64,000 bases of DNA from Pseudoalteromonas aurantia 208 (GTDB lineage Bacteria; Pseudomonadota; Gammaproteobacteria; Enterobacterales; Alteromonadaceae). The notes under the pieces are model-generated. The model worked only from the letters and a program-made list of their open reading frames with translations, made no database searches and had not been told where the DNA came from. Where the stretch lies: positions 434,001 to 498,000 of the forward strand of contig NZ_AQGV01000012.1 in the NCBI RefSeq assembly GCF_014858725.1, in the 5' to 3' direction. Shown piece by piece: positions 43,505-55,082 of this stretch. Both the position numbers and the translations under genes were made by a program. Within the stretch, counting starts at the first letter, position 1, and every line of letters starts with the position of its first letter.

Positions 43505-44692
43505 ATGATGGCAAAACAAATATTAGATAGTGAAAATGTAATTGATAGCATGGCTGATATCGTGGCATGTTTGAATACCAGTGATTCGATTCAGCGGTTC
43601 CTGCTTGATATTCATTGTATTTTGCAGAAGATTACCTATGCAGATAATTTCTATGTAGTGCTGTTTAAACAAGATGGCTTGTTAAGCTTCCCATATTTTC
43701 ATGATGTCAAAGATGACATACGCGCGGAAGATCTTGAGAACTTAGATGTTGCCGAAATTGCAAAATCATTGACTGCTTATGCGTTAACTAAAAAAGAAGT
43801 ATGTAATTTTAGCTACAATGATATTGAACAGCTAATTAGCCAAGGCACGCTTGAAGTGCTAGGTTCATTACCAATGCAATGGCTTTGTTTTCCTCTGCAG
43901 AACCGAGATGCGTTCTTAGGCGCGTTCATTATTCAATCATATCGACGAGAGAATGAATATTCAGGTGTTATTGTTGAACTACTTTACACAATTAGTCATG
44001 TGATCTCTTCAGCGCTTGATGCGTTTAATAATCAACAAGCTTTATTAGAAGCTAATCATACGTTGCAGAATTATCAAGGTGAGTTAGAACATAGAGTTGA
44101 GGAACGAACCAAAGAATTACAAAATAGCTTGGAAGAGCTTAAAAAGGAGGTAACGAAGCGCGAAGAGCTACAGCAACAACTGGAATACGATTCGTTACAT
44201 GATAGTTTGACTGGGTTAGCAAATCGGAAATACTTGTTTAGCGAACTGAATCGATTGGCCGCAAAATCTTCACGTTTATCAGTAGAGGTGTACGTACTTT
44301 ATTTAGATTTAGATGATTTTAAACCAATTAATGATCAATATGGTCATAAAAGTGGTGATCTTGTGCTGTTAGCGGTGGCAAAGCGTTTACTAGAAGAGCT
44401 GCGCGGTTACGATATTGTCTCTCGCCTAGGTGGTGATGAATTTGTCGTGGTAATAACAGAACCACTAGAAAAGCAGGTACTCTTTCAAGTATGTGAACGA
44501 TTATTAAAGAGTATTCAAGTCCCAGTAACATTGGAAAGTAGCACTAGCGTGATATGTGGTTGCAGTATCGGCATTGCTGGCAATCATGCGCGTGCATTTA
44601 ACGCTGAAGAGTTGTTACACGCTGCTGATGAAGCATTATATGTGGCTAAAAAGAAAGGCAAGAATCAAATTCATTTCCAAGAGTATGAATAG
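43505..44692 (+). CDS. Diguanylate cyclase with GAF-like sensor
   Basis: About 395 residues. An N-terminal GAF-like domain (about 20-175), a coiled-coil linker (ANHTLQNYQGELEHRVEERTKEL) and a C-terminal GGDEF domain. The active site is RLGGDEFVVV, and an RGYD inhibitory I-site lies five residues before GGDEF, so product inhibition by c-di-GMP is likely. It makes c-di-GMP from GTP in the cytosol. The start is one of two adjacent ATGs (43505 or 43508) after AGGGA; a TTG at 43457 extends the frame without support. Other c-di-GMP genes in the window are the PilZ gene at 20569 and the EAL gene at 56336. Confidence 0.93.
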   Translation: MMAKQILDSENVIDSMADIVACLNTSDSIQRFLLDIHCILQKITYADNFYVVLFKQDGLLSFPYFHDVKDDIRAEDLENLDVAEIAKSLTAYALTKKEVCNFSYNDIEQLISQGTLEVLGSLPMQWLCFPLQNRDAFLGAFIIQSYRRENEYSGVIVELLYTISHVISSALDAFNNQQALLEANHTLQNYQGELEHRVEERTKELQNSLEELKKEVTKREELQQQLEYDSLHDSLTGLANRKYLFSELNRLAAKSSRLSVEVYVLYLDLDDFKPINDQYGHKSGDLVLLAVAKRLLEELRGYDIVSRLGGDEFVVVITEPLEKQVLFQVCERLLKSIQVPVTLESSTSVICGCSIGIAGNHARAFNAEELLHAADEALYVAKKKGKNQIHFQEYE

Positions 44693-44757
44693 GTCTTTGT
44701 ACTTTTTCACCGTTTGCTTTAGGATCGCAGTATGTAGAGGACTTTGTCGTTAGTGCT

Positions 44758-45819
44758 ATGTTAATCAGAGCTTTATTATTTGTATGCTTATTTATTTCGG
44801 CCCCTATATTGGCCATTGAGGTCACTGACCTTTATCAAAGTACTTTGGCTGTGTCTGATAAAACCCGTGCGACCCGTGTTAAGGCGAGCCAACAGGCCTT
44901 AATGAACGTGATTAAAAAATTGACGGGTCGCTATGAAACTGTAGATCATCCGTCAATCACACGTGCAAAACGTTCAATCTCTGATTACATGTTGAAATAT
45001 GAGTATTTAAATCTAGATGACGATGATGATGAGCTGAAAATTCGCATTAAATTTGAAGCAAATAAGGTTGAAGATCTGGTACGCACAGCACAGTTGCCGT
45101 TTTGGGGGAATCGACGCCCTATGATAGCAATTTGGTTAGCAATTGAAGACGATTTACAGCGTGATTTTGTGACCCAAGAGCGTTACCCACAGCTTGGACG
45201 TTTAATTTATGATACTGCGGCTGAGTGGGGAGTGCCAGTTGTGGTTCCGTTATTAGATTTACAGGATAGAGCCAGTGTTGGCATAGCTGAAGTTTGGGGG
45301 AATTTTTCAGATCCCGTTGAGCAAGCTTCTATCCGATATAATGCTGAGCGGGTGATCACTGCACGTATGTTCAAGCAGCCTCATAGTAGTCGCTGGCAGT
45401 TAGAGTGGCGATATACTGATGCCGAGCTGTTTGAGTCAAATCAACTGGTGGGTGATAAACAACAAGTGCTCATACAAATGATCAATGATTTGTCTTCTGT
45501 ATTAGTTGCCAATTACGTGATTGACCCAGCGGTGTCTTATGCGACAACTAGCACCATTTTTACAATCGATAAACTCGAGAGCTTCACGCATATTGAAAGA
45601 GCAAAGCGTCAATTGAAGAGTATCAGTACAGTGGCGGATGTTGACATTATTTACCGCTCGAAAGATAAAGTTAAGTTTGAAGTTGAACATACTTCAAGCC
45701 TCGAAGATTTAATCAAAGCAATAAAATTAGAGCAGGCATTTTCGGTGTATATAGATCCACGAGCGTTTTATCAAGTGGCTGATGCCGAGAATTTAAAATA
45801 CAGCTGGGTTGGACCATAA
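44758..45819 (+). CDS. DUF2066 domain protein, exported
   Basis: A 353-residue protein with a signal peptide (residues 1-20, ending ILA) and a DUF2066 region (LYQSTLAVSDKTRATRVKASQQALMNVIKKLTGR). It is conserved immediately upstream of hda in many gammaproteobacteria. No function is known. Its stop overlaps the hda start by one base (TAATG), so the two are translationally coupled although one is exported and the other acts on DnaA. Confidence 0.88.
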   Translation: MLIRALLFVCLFISAPILAIEVTDLYQSTLAVSDKTRATRVKASQQALMNVIKKLTGRYETVDHPSITRAKRSISDYMLKYEYLNLDDDDDELKIRIKFEANKVEDLVRTAQLPFWGNRRPMIAIWLAIEDDLQRDFVTQERYPQLGRLIYDTAAEWGVPVVVPLLDLQDRASVGIAEVWGNFSDPVEQASIRYNAERVITARMFKQPHSSRWQLEWRYTDAELFESNQLVGDKQQVLIQMINDLSSVLVANYVIDPAVSYATTSTIFTIDKLESFTHIERAKRQLKSISTVADVDIIYRSKDKVKFEVEHTSSLEDLIKAIKLEQAFSVYIDPRAFYQVADAENLKYSWVGP

Positions 45820-46526
45820 TGGGAACTGAACCATTGCAAATGGCGTTGCCTGTTACCTTACCAGATGATGAAACCTTCGCCTCGTATTTTGGCGGAGAAG
45901 CCTCACTTGAAGTGACTCACTTAAAAACAACGCTCGCGACGCTTAAAAACAGTTTTCATTTTACTTATTTGTGCGGTCTTGCTGATTCGGGGAAATCGCA
46001 CTTGCTCTATGCAACCTGTATTCATGCTCAAGAACTCGGACTGTCAACTATTCTGCTCAGTTTAAGAGAAGTCATTGATTTTGGCCCTGCGGTTTTAGAT
46101 TCACTAGAAAATTTAGATGTGGTGTGTATTGATGATGTGCATCTAGTTGCCGGAATTGAAAGTTGGGAAAAAGCACTTTTTAACTTTTACAATCGGTTTA
46201 ATGAGCCAGGAAAAAGCCTAGTTGTGACTGCGGATTTACCGCCGAGTATGTTGAATATCTCACTCCCTGATTTAGAGTCTCGCTTAGCGTGGGGAACCAC
46301 CTTTCAAATACGTTCAATGAGTGATGATGATAAAGCTGAAGCATTAGTGAAACGTGCGAATATGCGGGGACTAGAGTTGACTGATGAGTGTGCTCGTTTT
46401 TTATTGACACGCTTAAGCAGAGATATGCGAGCATTACTCGACGTGTTGGATAAATTAGATCACGCTTCTATGGCTGCACAACGAAAGTTAACTATTCCGT
46501 TTATAAAAACCACTTTACGACTGTGA
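45819..46526 (+). CDS. hda: Hda, DnaA regulatory inactivator
   Basis: A 235-residue AAA+ protein related to DnaA. The N-terminal QMALPV fits the QxxLP clamp-binding motif. GLADSGKSHLLYA is Walker A, VCIDDVHLV Walker B, and the C-terminal lid has RLSRDMRALLDVLDKLD. With the DNA-loaded sliding clamp it stimulates ATP hydrolysis by DnaA and so limits re-initiation. Coupled to the DUF2066 gene by a 1-nt overlap. Confidence 0.94.
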   Translation: MGTEPLQMALPVTLPDDETFASYFGGEASLEVTHLKTTLATLKNSFHFTYLCGLADSGKSHLLYATCIHAQELGLSTILLSLREVIDFGPAVLDSLENLDVVCIDDVHLVAGIESWEKALFNFYNRFNEPGKSLVVTADLPPSMLNISLPDLESRLAWGTTFQIRSMSDDDKAEALVKRANMRGLELTDECARFLLTRLSRDMRALLDVLDKLDHASMAAQRKLTIPFIKTTLRL

Positions 46527-46574
46527 GTGTTATTTAGCCACTGTGATTATCAATAATTATAAATGCGCTTGAAT

Positions 46575-46649
46575 TTGTTTGAAAAGCCCCACTTTTTGAT
46601 AAAATTTCAAAATAATCTGACTGAAAGACAAACAGAGCCCTGTTAGGGC
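46575..46649 (+). promoter_or_regulatory. Probable pheST-ihfA promoter and leader hairpin
   Basis: TTGTTT (46575-46580), a 17-bp spacer and GATAAA (46598-46603) make a plausible promoter. AGCCCT/AGGGCT (46635-46649) forms a small hairpin in the leader. A 27-codon frame across this stretch has only three scattered Phe codons, so a pheM-type attenuator is not convincing. Confidence 0.45.
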
Positions 46650-46681
46650 TAGAATCTGACCTATGCTTTCAGTTATCATAG

Positions 46682-47707
<1,026 letters not shown>

Positions 47708-47720
47708 GAGCGAAGTAAAT

Positions 47721-50108
47721 ATGAAATTTAGTGAAAAGTGGTTACGTGAGTGGGTTAATCCAGCCATTGAAACTGAGGCTCTATCTGAACAGCTTTCTAT
47801 GGCTGGTTTAGAGGTTGATGGTTTAGAGTCTGTTGCTGGCGATTTCTCTGGTGTTGTCATTGGTGAAGTGGTTGAGTGTGGTCAACACCCAGATGCAGAT
47901 AAGTTGCGCGTAACCAAGATCAATGTTGGCAAAGACGAACTTCTTGATATCGTGTGTGGTGCCGCAAACTGCCGTACAGGTATTAAAGTAGCTGTTGCAC
48001 AAGTAGGCGCTGTATTGCCAGGTGATTTTAAAATTAAGAAAGCCAAGCTACGTGGCCAACCTTCACATGGTATGTTGTGTGCGTTTGAAGAGCTTGGCAT
48101 GGCTGAAAGTTCTGACGGTATTTTAGAGCTGCCCAGCGATGCTCCAATTGGTCAATGTATTCGTGAATACTTTGAATTAGATGATGTGACGATTGATGTT
48201 GACTTGACAGCAAACCGCAGTGACTGTTTAGGCATCAAAGGCCTTGCACGTGAAGTTGGCGTTTTAAACTCTTTAGATGTGACAGAAGTAGAGATCACAC
48301 CTGTTCAACCAACAATCGATGACAAAATTGATATTGAATTGGTGAACAGTGCATCGTGCCCGCGTTATTTAGGTCGCGTCATTAAAGGTATTGACCTTGA
48401 TGCGACAACGCCACTGTGGATGGTAGAGAATTTGCGTCGTTCAGGTGTACGTTCAATTGATCCGGTAGTTGATGTTACAAACTATGTGTTATTAGAACTC
48501 GGCCACCCAATGCATGCGTTTGATTTGAGCGCAATTGAGGGTGGTATTAAAGTACGTAACGCCAATGAAAATGAAGAGCTTATTTTATTAGATGGTAATA
48601 CTGCTAAGTTACACCCCTCAACGCTACTTATTGCAGATGACAATAAAGCACTAGCCATGGCGGGTATTTTCGGTGGTGAAGCGTCGGGCGTTACGGAGGG
48701 AACTCAAGATATCTTACTTGAAAGTGCTTTCTTTGCACCGCTGGCGATTGCCGGACAAGCGCGTAAATATGGCTTGCACACCGATGCATCTCACCGCTAT
48801 GAGCGTGGCGTTGATTATACATTACAACATGATGCAATGGAGCGCGCTACGGCACTGCTACTAGAGATTGTTGGAGGGCAAGCAGGCCCTGTGGTTGAAG
48901 CTGTATCAGAAGTTGATTTACCGGCGGTTAAATCAGTGACGTTGCGCCGCGCGCGTCTAGACCGCGTGATTGGTTACCATATTGAAGACGCTAAAGTCAC
49001 AGATATTCTAACGCGTCTAGGCCTTGACGTGACAGTGAGCGACGATACATGGCAAGCAGTTGTCCCTAGCTACCGTTTTGATATTCGTATTGAAGAAGAT
49101 TTAATTGAAGAAGTCGCTCGCGTATTTGGCTATAACAACATTCCAAATGTGGCCCCCTCTGCTGCATTGAAAATGACGACACACGTTGAAGCTAATTTAC
49201 CTGTCGCACGTTTTCGTAATGAATTAGTAGCTCGTGGTTTCCAAGAAGCTATTACATATAGTTTTGTTGACCCTAAAGTACAACAGTTACTGCACCCAAG
49301 CGCAGATGCATTAGTGTTGCCTCACCCGATTTCGGTTGAAATGTCAGCGATGCGTGTAAGCTTGATGCCAGGGCTTATAAATGCGGTTGTTTATAACCAA
49401 AACCGCCAGCAATCACGTATTCGTTTGTTTGAACATGGTTTGAAGTTCATTAAAGATGAAACGGCAGAAAATGGTGTGGCACAAGTGCCAGTGCTTGGTG
49501 GGGTTGTTTTTGGTAACACGCATAACGAGCACTGGTCAGTTGAATCTCGTCCAGCTGACTTCTTCGATGTGAAAGGTGATGTTGAAGCATTGCTCGCACT
49601 GACTAATGATACTGCGCGCTTTAGCTTTAAAGCGGAGCCAAGCGAAGGGCTACATCCAGGACAATCAGCTGCAATTCATGTTGATGGAGTAAAAGTTGGC
49701 TTTATTGGTGCTGTTCATCCACAATTACAAAAGTCGCTTGGTTTAAATAGCACTGCGTATGTATTTGAAGTGGAAGTATCCGCTTTGGAGACAAGAAAGC
49801 TGCCTGAAGCTGTTATTGTGTCTAAATTTCCATCAAATCGCAGAGATATTGCTATTTTAGTTGCAGATGACGTAAAAATAGGCGATATTTTAAAAAGCAT
49901 CGAGAAAGTTGGCGGAAATCAATTAGTTGACCTAAACTTATTCGATGTGTATAAGGGCAAAGGTATTGAGCCAGATTTTAAGAGTTTGGCGATTGCTCTT
50001 ACATTACAAGCGGTTGATAGAACGCTCGAAGAGAAAGATATCAATCAAGTTGTAGACAACGTGGTGGCCGAGTTGGCCAAACAATTTAATGCAACGTTGA
50101 GGGACTAG
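47721..50108 (+). CDS. pheT: Phenylalanyl-tRNA synthetase beta subunit
   Basis: A 795-residue subunit equal in length to E. coli PheT. The N-terminal tRNA-binding EMAP-like domain ([19 protein letters not shown]) is followed by B3/B4 editing domains ([46 protein letters not shown]), B5 and the inactive synthetase-like domain. It ends with a ferredoxin-like anticodon-binding domain ([14 protein letters not shown]). It forms the alpha2-beta2 enzyme and edits mischarged Tyr. ihfA starts 2 bp after its stop. Confidence 0.98.
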   Translation: MKFSEKWLREWVNPAIETEALSEQLSMAGLEVDGLESVAGDFSGVVIGEVVECGQHPDADKLRVTKINVGKDELLDIVCGAANCRTGIKVAVAQVGAVLPGDFKIKKAKLRGQPSHGMLCAFEELGMAESSDGILELPSDAPIGQCIREYFELDDVTIDVDLTANRSDCLGIKGLAREVGVLNSLDVTEVEITPVQPTIDDKIDIELVNSASCPRYLGRVIKGIDLDATTPLWMVENLRRSGVRSIDPVVDVTNYVLLELGHPMHAFDLSAIEGGIKVRNANENEELILLDGNTAKLHPSTLLIADDNKALAMAGIFGGEASGVTEGTQDILLESAFFAPLAIAGQARKYGLHTDASHRYERGVDYTLQHDAMERATALLLEIVGGQAGPVVEAVSEVDLPAVKSVTLRRARLDRVIGYHIEDAKVTDILTRLGLDVTVSDDTWQAVVPSYRFDIRIEEDLIEEVARVFGYNNIPNVAPSAALKMTTHVEANLPVARFRNELVARGFQEAITYSFVDPKVQQLLHPSADALVLPHPISVEMSAMRVSLMPGLINAVVYNQNRQQSRIRLFEHGLKFIKDETAENGVAQVPVLGGVVFGNTHNEHWSVESRPADFFDVKGDVEALLALTNDTARFSFKAEPSEGLHPGQSAAIHVDGVKVGFIGAVHPQLQKSLGLNSTAYVFEVEVSALETRKLPEAVIVSKFPSNRRDIAILVADDVKIGDILKSIEKVGGNQLVDLNLFDVYKGKGIEPDFKSLAIALTLQAVDRTLEEKDINQVVDNVVAELAKQFNATLRD

Positions 50109-50110
50109 AT

Positions 50111-50410
50111 ATGGCGCTTACTAAAGCCGACATAGCTGAACACCTATTTGAGAAATTGGGGATAAATAAAAAGGATGCCAAAGACTTAGTTGAAGCGTTT
50201 TTTGAAGAAATCCGCTCAGCGCTCGAAAAAGGAGAGCAGGTTAAGCTCTCTGGATTTGGTAACTTTGATCTTCGTGACAAAAAAGAGAGACCTGGCAGAA
50301 ACCCGAAAACGGGTGAAGACATTCCTATCTCTGCGCGTCGCGTTGTTACTTTCCGCCCTGGGCAAAAACTGAAGACGCGAGTCGAAGTCGGAACCAGCAA
50401 AGAAAGCTAA
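50111..50410 (+). CDS. ihfA: Integration host factor alpha subunit
   Basis: A 99-residue HU/IHF-family DNA-bending protein. [18 protein letters not shown] at the start, [13 protein letters not shown] in the core, and [23 protein letters not shown] giving the beta-arm with the intercalating Pro. With IhfB it bends specific DNA sites. pheT-ihfA spacing of 2 bp indicates one operon, as in E. coli. The alpha rather than beta identity rests on context and on the N-terminus. Confidence 0.96.
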   Translation: MALTKADIAEHLFEKLGINKKDAKDLVEAFFEEIRSALEKGEQVKLSGFGNFDLRDKKERPGRNPKTGEDIPISARRVVTFRPGQKLKTRVEVGTSKES

Positions 50411-50439
50411 CAGATCGCACGGAGCGATTGTAGAACTTG

Positions 50440-50475
50440 AAGACCTTGAGTATGTTTCATATTCAAGGTCTTTTG
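50440..50475 (+). terminator. Intrinsic terminator after pheST-ihfA
   Basis: AAGACCTTGA/TCAAGGTCTT, a 10-bp stem with a 13-nt AT-rich loop and a T-rich tail (ttttgcatttt), starting 30 bp after the ihfA stop. Confidence 0.8.
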
Positions 50476-50819
50476 CATTTTAAATTAGAGTGAACGTAAG
50501 AAGAGAGCGATTAAATTGGCAAGGTACAGCACAATTATTTCTTTACTTTAAAGGTTTATAGTCATTTAAACGAATATGTAGACAGGTCAGCCACCAATAG
50601 TTATTACTATAAATTTCGGTCAGAATTATTCTCCAGACTCAGTGACAGGTATTCCTGATACCTAAGCGCAAGTCGATAAGACTAGGCTAAGTTTAAAACT
50701 TAAATTTACTTATTTAATTTATAAACCAAGTGTAGCCGTCATGTATTTTTTACTATTTTTGATAACAAAGGGAATTGATAAACAAGACCACGCTATATTA
50801 ATATTCTACAGGAACTTCA
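50476..50819. other. Intergenic region without recognisable genes
   Basis: AT-rich, no open frame with a ribosome-binding site and no strong repeat seen. It should include the promoter of the small membrane protein gene that follows. Confidence 0.35.
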
Positions 50820-51188
50820 ATGCAATTGACTAAATGGAAGTCATTCAGGCTTTTATGGACACCATGGTTTATTTTACATTTATATATTTATGTGAATCTT
50901 TCTTTTTTTACTGAATTACCGGATGCAATACAGTTTATACGAAGCTTTATTACTACAACGCTCTTAACAGGATGTCTTTTTTATTCATTAGGAATTCGTT
51001 GCTTTACGCGCTTTTTTTGGCAGGTGCTATTTATTATTGCAAGTATTGATGAGCTCCTAGGGTGGTATGAGAGTAGTGAATTTGACTTGTTCAATTTTGG
51101 GGTAATTACCACTTTTTATATTGTAGCTGCCCTCTACGCATTTCAGAATAAAAAAATTTGGGGAGAGCATCATAAGAATGGAACCTAA
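50820..51188 (+). CDS. Small multi-spanning membrane protein, unknown
   Basis: A 122-residue protein with three to four hydrophobic segments (about 12-28, 40-60, 65-80 and 90-108). The sequence is rich in Phe, Leu and Ile with a charged tail (KKIWGEHHKNGT), as expected of an inner-membrane protein. An AGGAACTT site precedes the ATG. No family is recognised. Transcribed alone. Confidence 0.65.
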   Translation: MQLTKWKSFRLLWTPWFILHLYIYVNLSFFTELPDAIQFIRSFITTTLLTGCLFYSLGIRCFTRFFWQVLFIIASIDELLGWYESSEFDLFNFGVITTFYIVAALYAFQNKKIWGEHHKNGT

Positions 51189-51307
51189 TTTACGACTCAA
51201 AAGATGAAAAAATTAAGTGTGTACCTTAGTTGTTATTTATAATTTGAGCATTTGGCAATATCAAAAGAGTGAGCCAATTAGCAGCTCACTCTCTCAAAAC
51301 TAATACG

Positions 51308-52744
51308 TTAAAGTCGCTCTATCAGTTTATTTGCTTTTGCAACCACAGGTCTCGCGGATGCTAGATAATTTCCCAATACAACCAAAATATACCCCTTGTC
51401 TTGGTATATATTGAGCTGGGCGGTCATACCCAGATGTGCACCGTTATGACCGACAATGGTGTTACCTTCGTTATTACTTACCGAAAACCCATAGCCCCAG
51501 TTAGGTGCATTTAGAGCTGGCTTTGCGGCTACTGCGGCGAGAGTAAGATCTTTACTTAATAGCTTATTTTGTTGTAATGCCAATGCGAATTTATGCAAAT
51601 CTCTCACAGTCGAATACCCCCCACCTGCAGGATCACCCTTAACAGATTGGAACATTAAGTTCTCAGTAATTGCGCCAGTCTCAACAGAGAACCAGTAATT
51701 ACGTGCCGTGTTTTTAATGGGGACGTCTAGATCAAAACTACCGCTGTTCAGCATATTGGCTTTGTGATAAATATTGTCGTTAATGTAGTCGAAGTAGCGT
51801 TGGCCTGAAACCGCTTCGATGACATAACCCAGCAGTACCATACCAGTATTACTATATTGCCACTGGCTAGCAGGCTCGAAAGTCGTATCTATAGATTTTA
51901 ATAAAGGCTGAATATGTTGGAGAGTACGTACTTTTGTTTGTATTTCTTCAAAACCAGTCATACCTGAAATGCCTGATGTATGTGTGAGTAAGTGACGAAC
52001 TTTTATTTTTTTAAAATCACCTTTTCCCAGCAGGTCTTTGTTTACAAATTTTGTGAGTGGGTCATCAAGAGATAAACGGTTTTGCTCTACTAATTGTAAA
52101 ATAGCAATGCTGGTGAACATTTTGTTCATTGAGCCAATTTGAAACTTGGTATCTAGGTGGTTTTTCACATCATAGCGATGAGAAGCAAGACCATGTGCGG
52201 CGGTAAATAGCACATGCTCACCTTTTGCAAGTAGTATGGTACCCGAGAAAATCCCATTGTTTGCCAGTTTTTTACTATATTTTGTTAATTGCGAGACGAC
52301 TTGAGCTTCATTTAAAGGCGTTGAGTTTAGCGCTGTTTGTGGGTTTTCTCGGATGTACCATCCAGTGATTGCACGAGCTTGAGCACGGTTAAAATTGATA
52401 ACCATTTCATATTGCATATCGGTATTCATGGAGTATAGCTGTCCAACATAACGAATTTGGTTGTCGCTGTTGTTAAGTTTGAATGAAATGACGTCCAAAT
52501 GGCCATGAAACATCGCTTGGTTTATCGAATACCCTGTGAATCGGTCTTTGCCAGCTCCGTCCCAGCGTGATAATGCATCGGGCGAAAAGTTGTTAACCAC
52601 AAATGCGTCGAGTTGCTTCATATCTTGACTATTTAAAATAGTTAAGAATGTGCTGGCAAGTTTCATGTGGTCTAATTCTTCCTGCGCTGTCACAGAGAAG
52701 TGAAAACATGTGGTAAAAAATAACCATGGTAAAAAATATCTCAT
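51308..52744 (-). CDS. Serine hydrolase of the beta-lactamase/S12 family, exported
   Basis: A 478-residue protein. Signal peptide residues 1-20. An N-terminal NTF2/DUF3887-like domain (about 25-125), then a penicillin-binding-protein-like serine hydrolase domain. The catalytic SxxK is in GSMNKMFTSIA, YxN is in QYSNTGMVLLG, and the third motif is HNGAHLGM. It may be a D-aminopeptidase, esterase or similar peptidase; beta-lactamase activity cannot be presumed. It is divergent from a CadC-like regulator gene with 154 bp between the starts, which suggests it is that regulator's target. Confidence 0.87.
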   Translation of the reverse strand: MRYFLPWLFFTTCFHFSVTAQEELDHMKLASTFLTILNSQDMKQLDAFVVNNFSPDALSRWDGAGKDRFTGYSINQAMFHGHLDVISFKLNNSDNQIRYVGQLYSMNTDMQYEMVINFNRAQARAITGWYIRENPQTALNSTPLNEAQVVSQLTKYSKKLANNGIFSGTILLAKGEHVLFTAAHGLASHRYDVKNHLDTKFQIGSMNKMFTSIAILQLVEQNRLSLDDPLTKFVNKDLLGKGDFKKIKVRHLLTHTSGISGMTGFEEIQTKVRTLQHIQPLLKSIDTTFEPASQWQYSNTGMVLLGYVIEAVSGQRYFDYINDNIYHKANMLNSGSFDLDVPIKNTARNYWFSVETGAITENLMFQSVKGDPAGGGYSTVRDLHKFALALQQNKLLSKDLTLAAVAAKPALNAPNWGYGFSVSNNEGNTIVGHNGAHLGMTAQLNIYQDKGYILVVLGNYLASARPVVAKANKLIERL

Positions 52745-52898
52745 TACTTTGTATTCCTTTTAATATTTGTTGATTTAATATGGCTAATTAGCCTGTTAGG
52801 TATTTGTTACCTCAAATCAAAATACAAAGGCGATGAATGAGTTAATAAGTTTGTATTAAGAAAGCGTTAAGAGATAAATAACTATAAATAACAAAGAG

Positions 52899-54956
52899 AT
52901 GGTGATGGGCTTACAAGCAATAAAACCGTATGAACGTTTGTATATCAATGAGTGTTTGATAGATCCAAACACAGGCGAAGTGATGATTAACGGGCATTCA
53001 TATATATTAGAGCCAAAAGTCATGGCATTGCTACTGATATTGGCTGAAAGGCCACACTATGTCTTTTCGGCTGAATACCTGTTTGAACGAGTTTGGCCTC
53101 GTTCGGTTTATAGCCCTAATTCAGTGAGACGCAACATAGCCTTATTAAGGCAAGCGCTGTCTGATAATGATAAAAGTGTAATTAAAACACATCCTAAGCG
53201 CGGTTATAGCCTAGTGGCTGATGTTAAGAAAGAACAACCAGTACAAAAACAGGTAAAGAATAAACAAGCAGGTGCCAACGTGGCAATTTTAACTGCTGCT
53301 GGGCTTTGTTGTGTGTGTTTATGTGTGTGGTTGTATGGCAGTGTAATGTCAAAACCAACAATTCAGTTGTCAAATTTGTCCCCAGTTACAGCAAGCGACG
53401 AAAGTGAGCGTTACATGCAGGTAGGCGCTGAGGGTCGATTTATGGCTTATATCCAAAATGGCCAAAGCAGCTCACAGCGGCGATTGTTAATGAAAGACCT
53501 GATTACGAAGCAAAGCTGGCAATTGAGTGAAGAAATGCACGAGTATACTTACCTTGCTTGGGATACTAACAACCACGCCGTGGTTTATTCTTATAATTCA
53601 CCACAAGGGGTTACATTTGGCCGTGTGTTACTTAATAGTCAAACGAAGCCAGTCAGTAATGAAGTTTTGTTTGCTCGCAGAGATATTCGTTGGAATAGCT
53701 TGTTTCATATTGATAATAAGCAAAACTTATATTATTTAGCCAATTTTAATGCTTCCGAACATAGCCGTAACGTAAGTTTATATCAGCACAATTTGATATC
53801 AGGAAAGATTATTGAATTATTAGCACCGCGTGACGACTTTAAGCCTTACAAACTGGCACTATCTCCTGATCATCAGCGGCTAGCACTGATTGGTTTTGAC
53901 GAACAATCTATATCAGAAGTACAGTTATACAAGATAAAAACGCATCAGATATCAGAGCTTACTAAAATTGATCACAATTGGCATTTTATGACTTGGTTGG
54001 CTGATCAAGACGTGTTGCTGTTGAGTAACGGGAGCCAGGTAAAATTATTGACTCTCGCGGGTAAGGTCAGTGATCTTAATTTTAAAAGCTATAATTTTTT
54101 GATTTATCCTCAGGGAGTTAAAAATAAACTGTATTTTATTGAAGGCCAATCAGATCAAGATATTTTAACAAGTCAGCTCGACGTATTAGTGACACCAAAA
54201 AAAATGATTGATTCGAATACTGTCGATAAAGGGGCTGCTTTTTCACCGAGTGAGCAATATGTGGCGTATGTTTCAATGAAAAGTGGTGCTCCCCAATTAT
54301 TCGTCCAGGATATTGCGAGCGGTAGAGAACGGTTAGTATTTGAAAATAGTGACAAGGCATTGTCGTTAGCTTCACCGGTATGGGACCATGACAGTAAGCG
54401 CCTTGCTAGTGCCGTAAACAACATGCCATTTATGGTGCATTTAAAAGAAAGCACATTCACAATTGAATTTATTCCAGATGTGATAGGCTTGCCTAAAGCA
54501 TGGTTGAGACTGTCAAATGCTTTATTATTTATAGATAAGAAAACCCACTCCGATAGGATCGTCAAGGTAGATTTAGACACACAGCAAAATACGGTGGTGA
54601 TCGGGTCGGTGTTACCAAGTAACGTATTTTTAGATAATCAAGATCGCATCTTGAGTGCTGAGGGAGGTCGCATCACTGTATTCGGGTCTGATCATACCCT
54701 GTTAACAGCACCGAGTGCGATAACACAAATATACCCAACGCCAGCGGGTTTTTATTATCGCTATGACTACAACATGAAACCTGAAATTAGCTTTTATTCA
54801 TTTGAGCGTGGAGAAATCGAACTCAGCGACAAATTTCGAGCTTTTTGTCATGATTATTGTGGGCAAATAACAAGTTTTAGTAACAACTATATATTGCTGA
54901 GTAAAAAAGCGTGGGTATCAGATATTTTGTCGCTTGATATTACGACGAACATATAA
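52899..54956 (+). CDS. CadC-like membrane-bound winged-helix regulator with beta-propeller-like sensor
   Basis: A 685-residue one-component regulator. Residues 12-105 are an OmpR-type winged helix (VMALLLILAERPHYVFSAEYLFERVWP; SVRRNIALLRQAL; THPKRGYSL). One membrane segment at about 125-150 (NVAILTAAGLCCVCLCVWLYG). Residues 160-685 face the periplasm and contain TolB/WD40-like blade repeats (LSPDHQRLALIGFD, FSPSEQYVAYVS, SPVWDHDSKRLASAV). It senses a periplasmic signal and binds DNA from the membrane. Divergent from the serine hydrolase gene. The signal is unknown. Confidence 0.88.
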   Translation: MVMGLQAIKPYERLYINECLIDPNTGEVMINGHSYILEPKVMALLLILAERPHYVFSAEYLFERVWPRSVYSPNSVRRNIALLRQALSDNDKSVIKTHPKRGYSLVADVKKEQPVQKQVKNKQAGANVAILTAAGLCCVCLCVWLYGSVMSKPTIQLSNLSPVTASDESERYMQVGAEGRFMAYIQNGQSSSQRRLLMKDLITKQSWQLSEEMHEYTYLAWDTNNHAVVYSYNSPQGVTFGRVLLNSQTKPVSNEVLFARRDIRWNSLFHIDNKQNLYYLANFNASEHSRNVSLYQHNLISGKIIELLAPRDDFKPYKLALSPDHQRLALIGFDEQSISEVQLYKIKTHQISELTKIDHNWHFMTWLADQDVLLLSNGSQVKLLTLAGKVSDLNFKSYNFLIYPQGVKNKLYFIEGQSDQDILTSQLDVLVTPKKMIDSNTVDKGAAFSPSEQYVAYVSMKSGAPQLFVQDIASGRERLVFENSDKALSLASPVWDHDSKRLASAVNNMPFMVHLKESTFTIEFIPDVIGLPKAWLRLSNALLFIDKKTHSDRIVKVDLDTQQNTVVIGSVLPSNVFLDNQDRILSAEGGRITVFGSDHTLLTAPSAITQIYPTPAGFYYRYDYNMKPEISFYSFERGEIELSDKFRAFCHDYCGQITSFSNNYILLSKKAWVSDILSLDITTNI

Positions 54957-55043
54957 AAAAGCCACATATTGAGTGGGTATATCGAAGCTACTTAGATATA
55001 AACTCAATAATACTGAGATCCTTAAAGGGCTGCTATTGCTTTT

Positions 55044-55071
55044 TTAAGGTAGCGATGACTTGCTACCTTAA
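55044..55071. terminator. Hairpin between the CadC-like gene and ftnA
   Basis: TTAAGGTAGC/GCTACCTTAA, a 10-bp stem with an 8-nt loop between convergent genes. The flanking T-run is on the 5' side for plus-strand transcripts, so it is an imperfect intrinsic terminator for either direction. Confidence 0.45.
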
Positions 55072-55082
55072 TTAGTTTGGTA

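Noticed and set aside
46563..46646. 27-codon frame upstream of pheS as a pheM-type attenuation leader peptide
   Set aside because: Only three Phe codons, not consecutive, and the following hairpin lacks a T-run. The promoter probably overlaps this frame.
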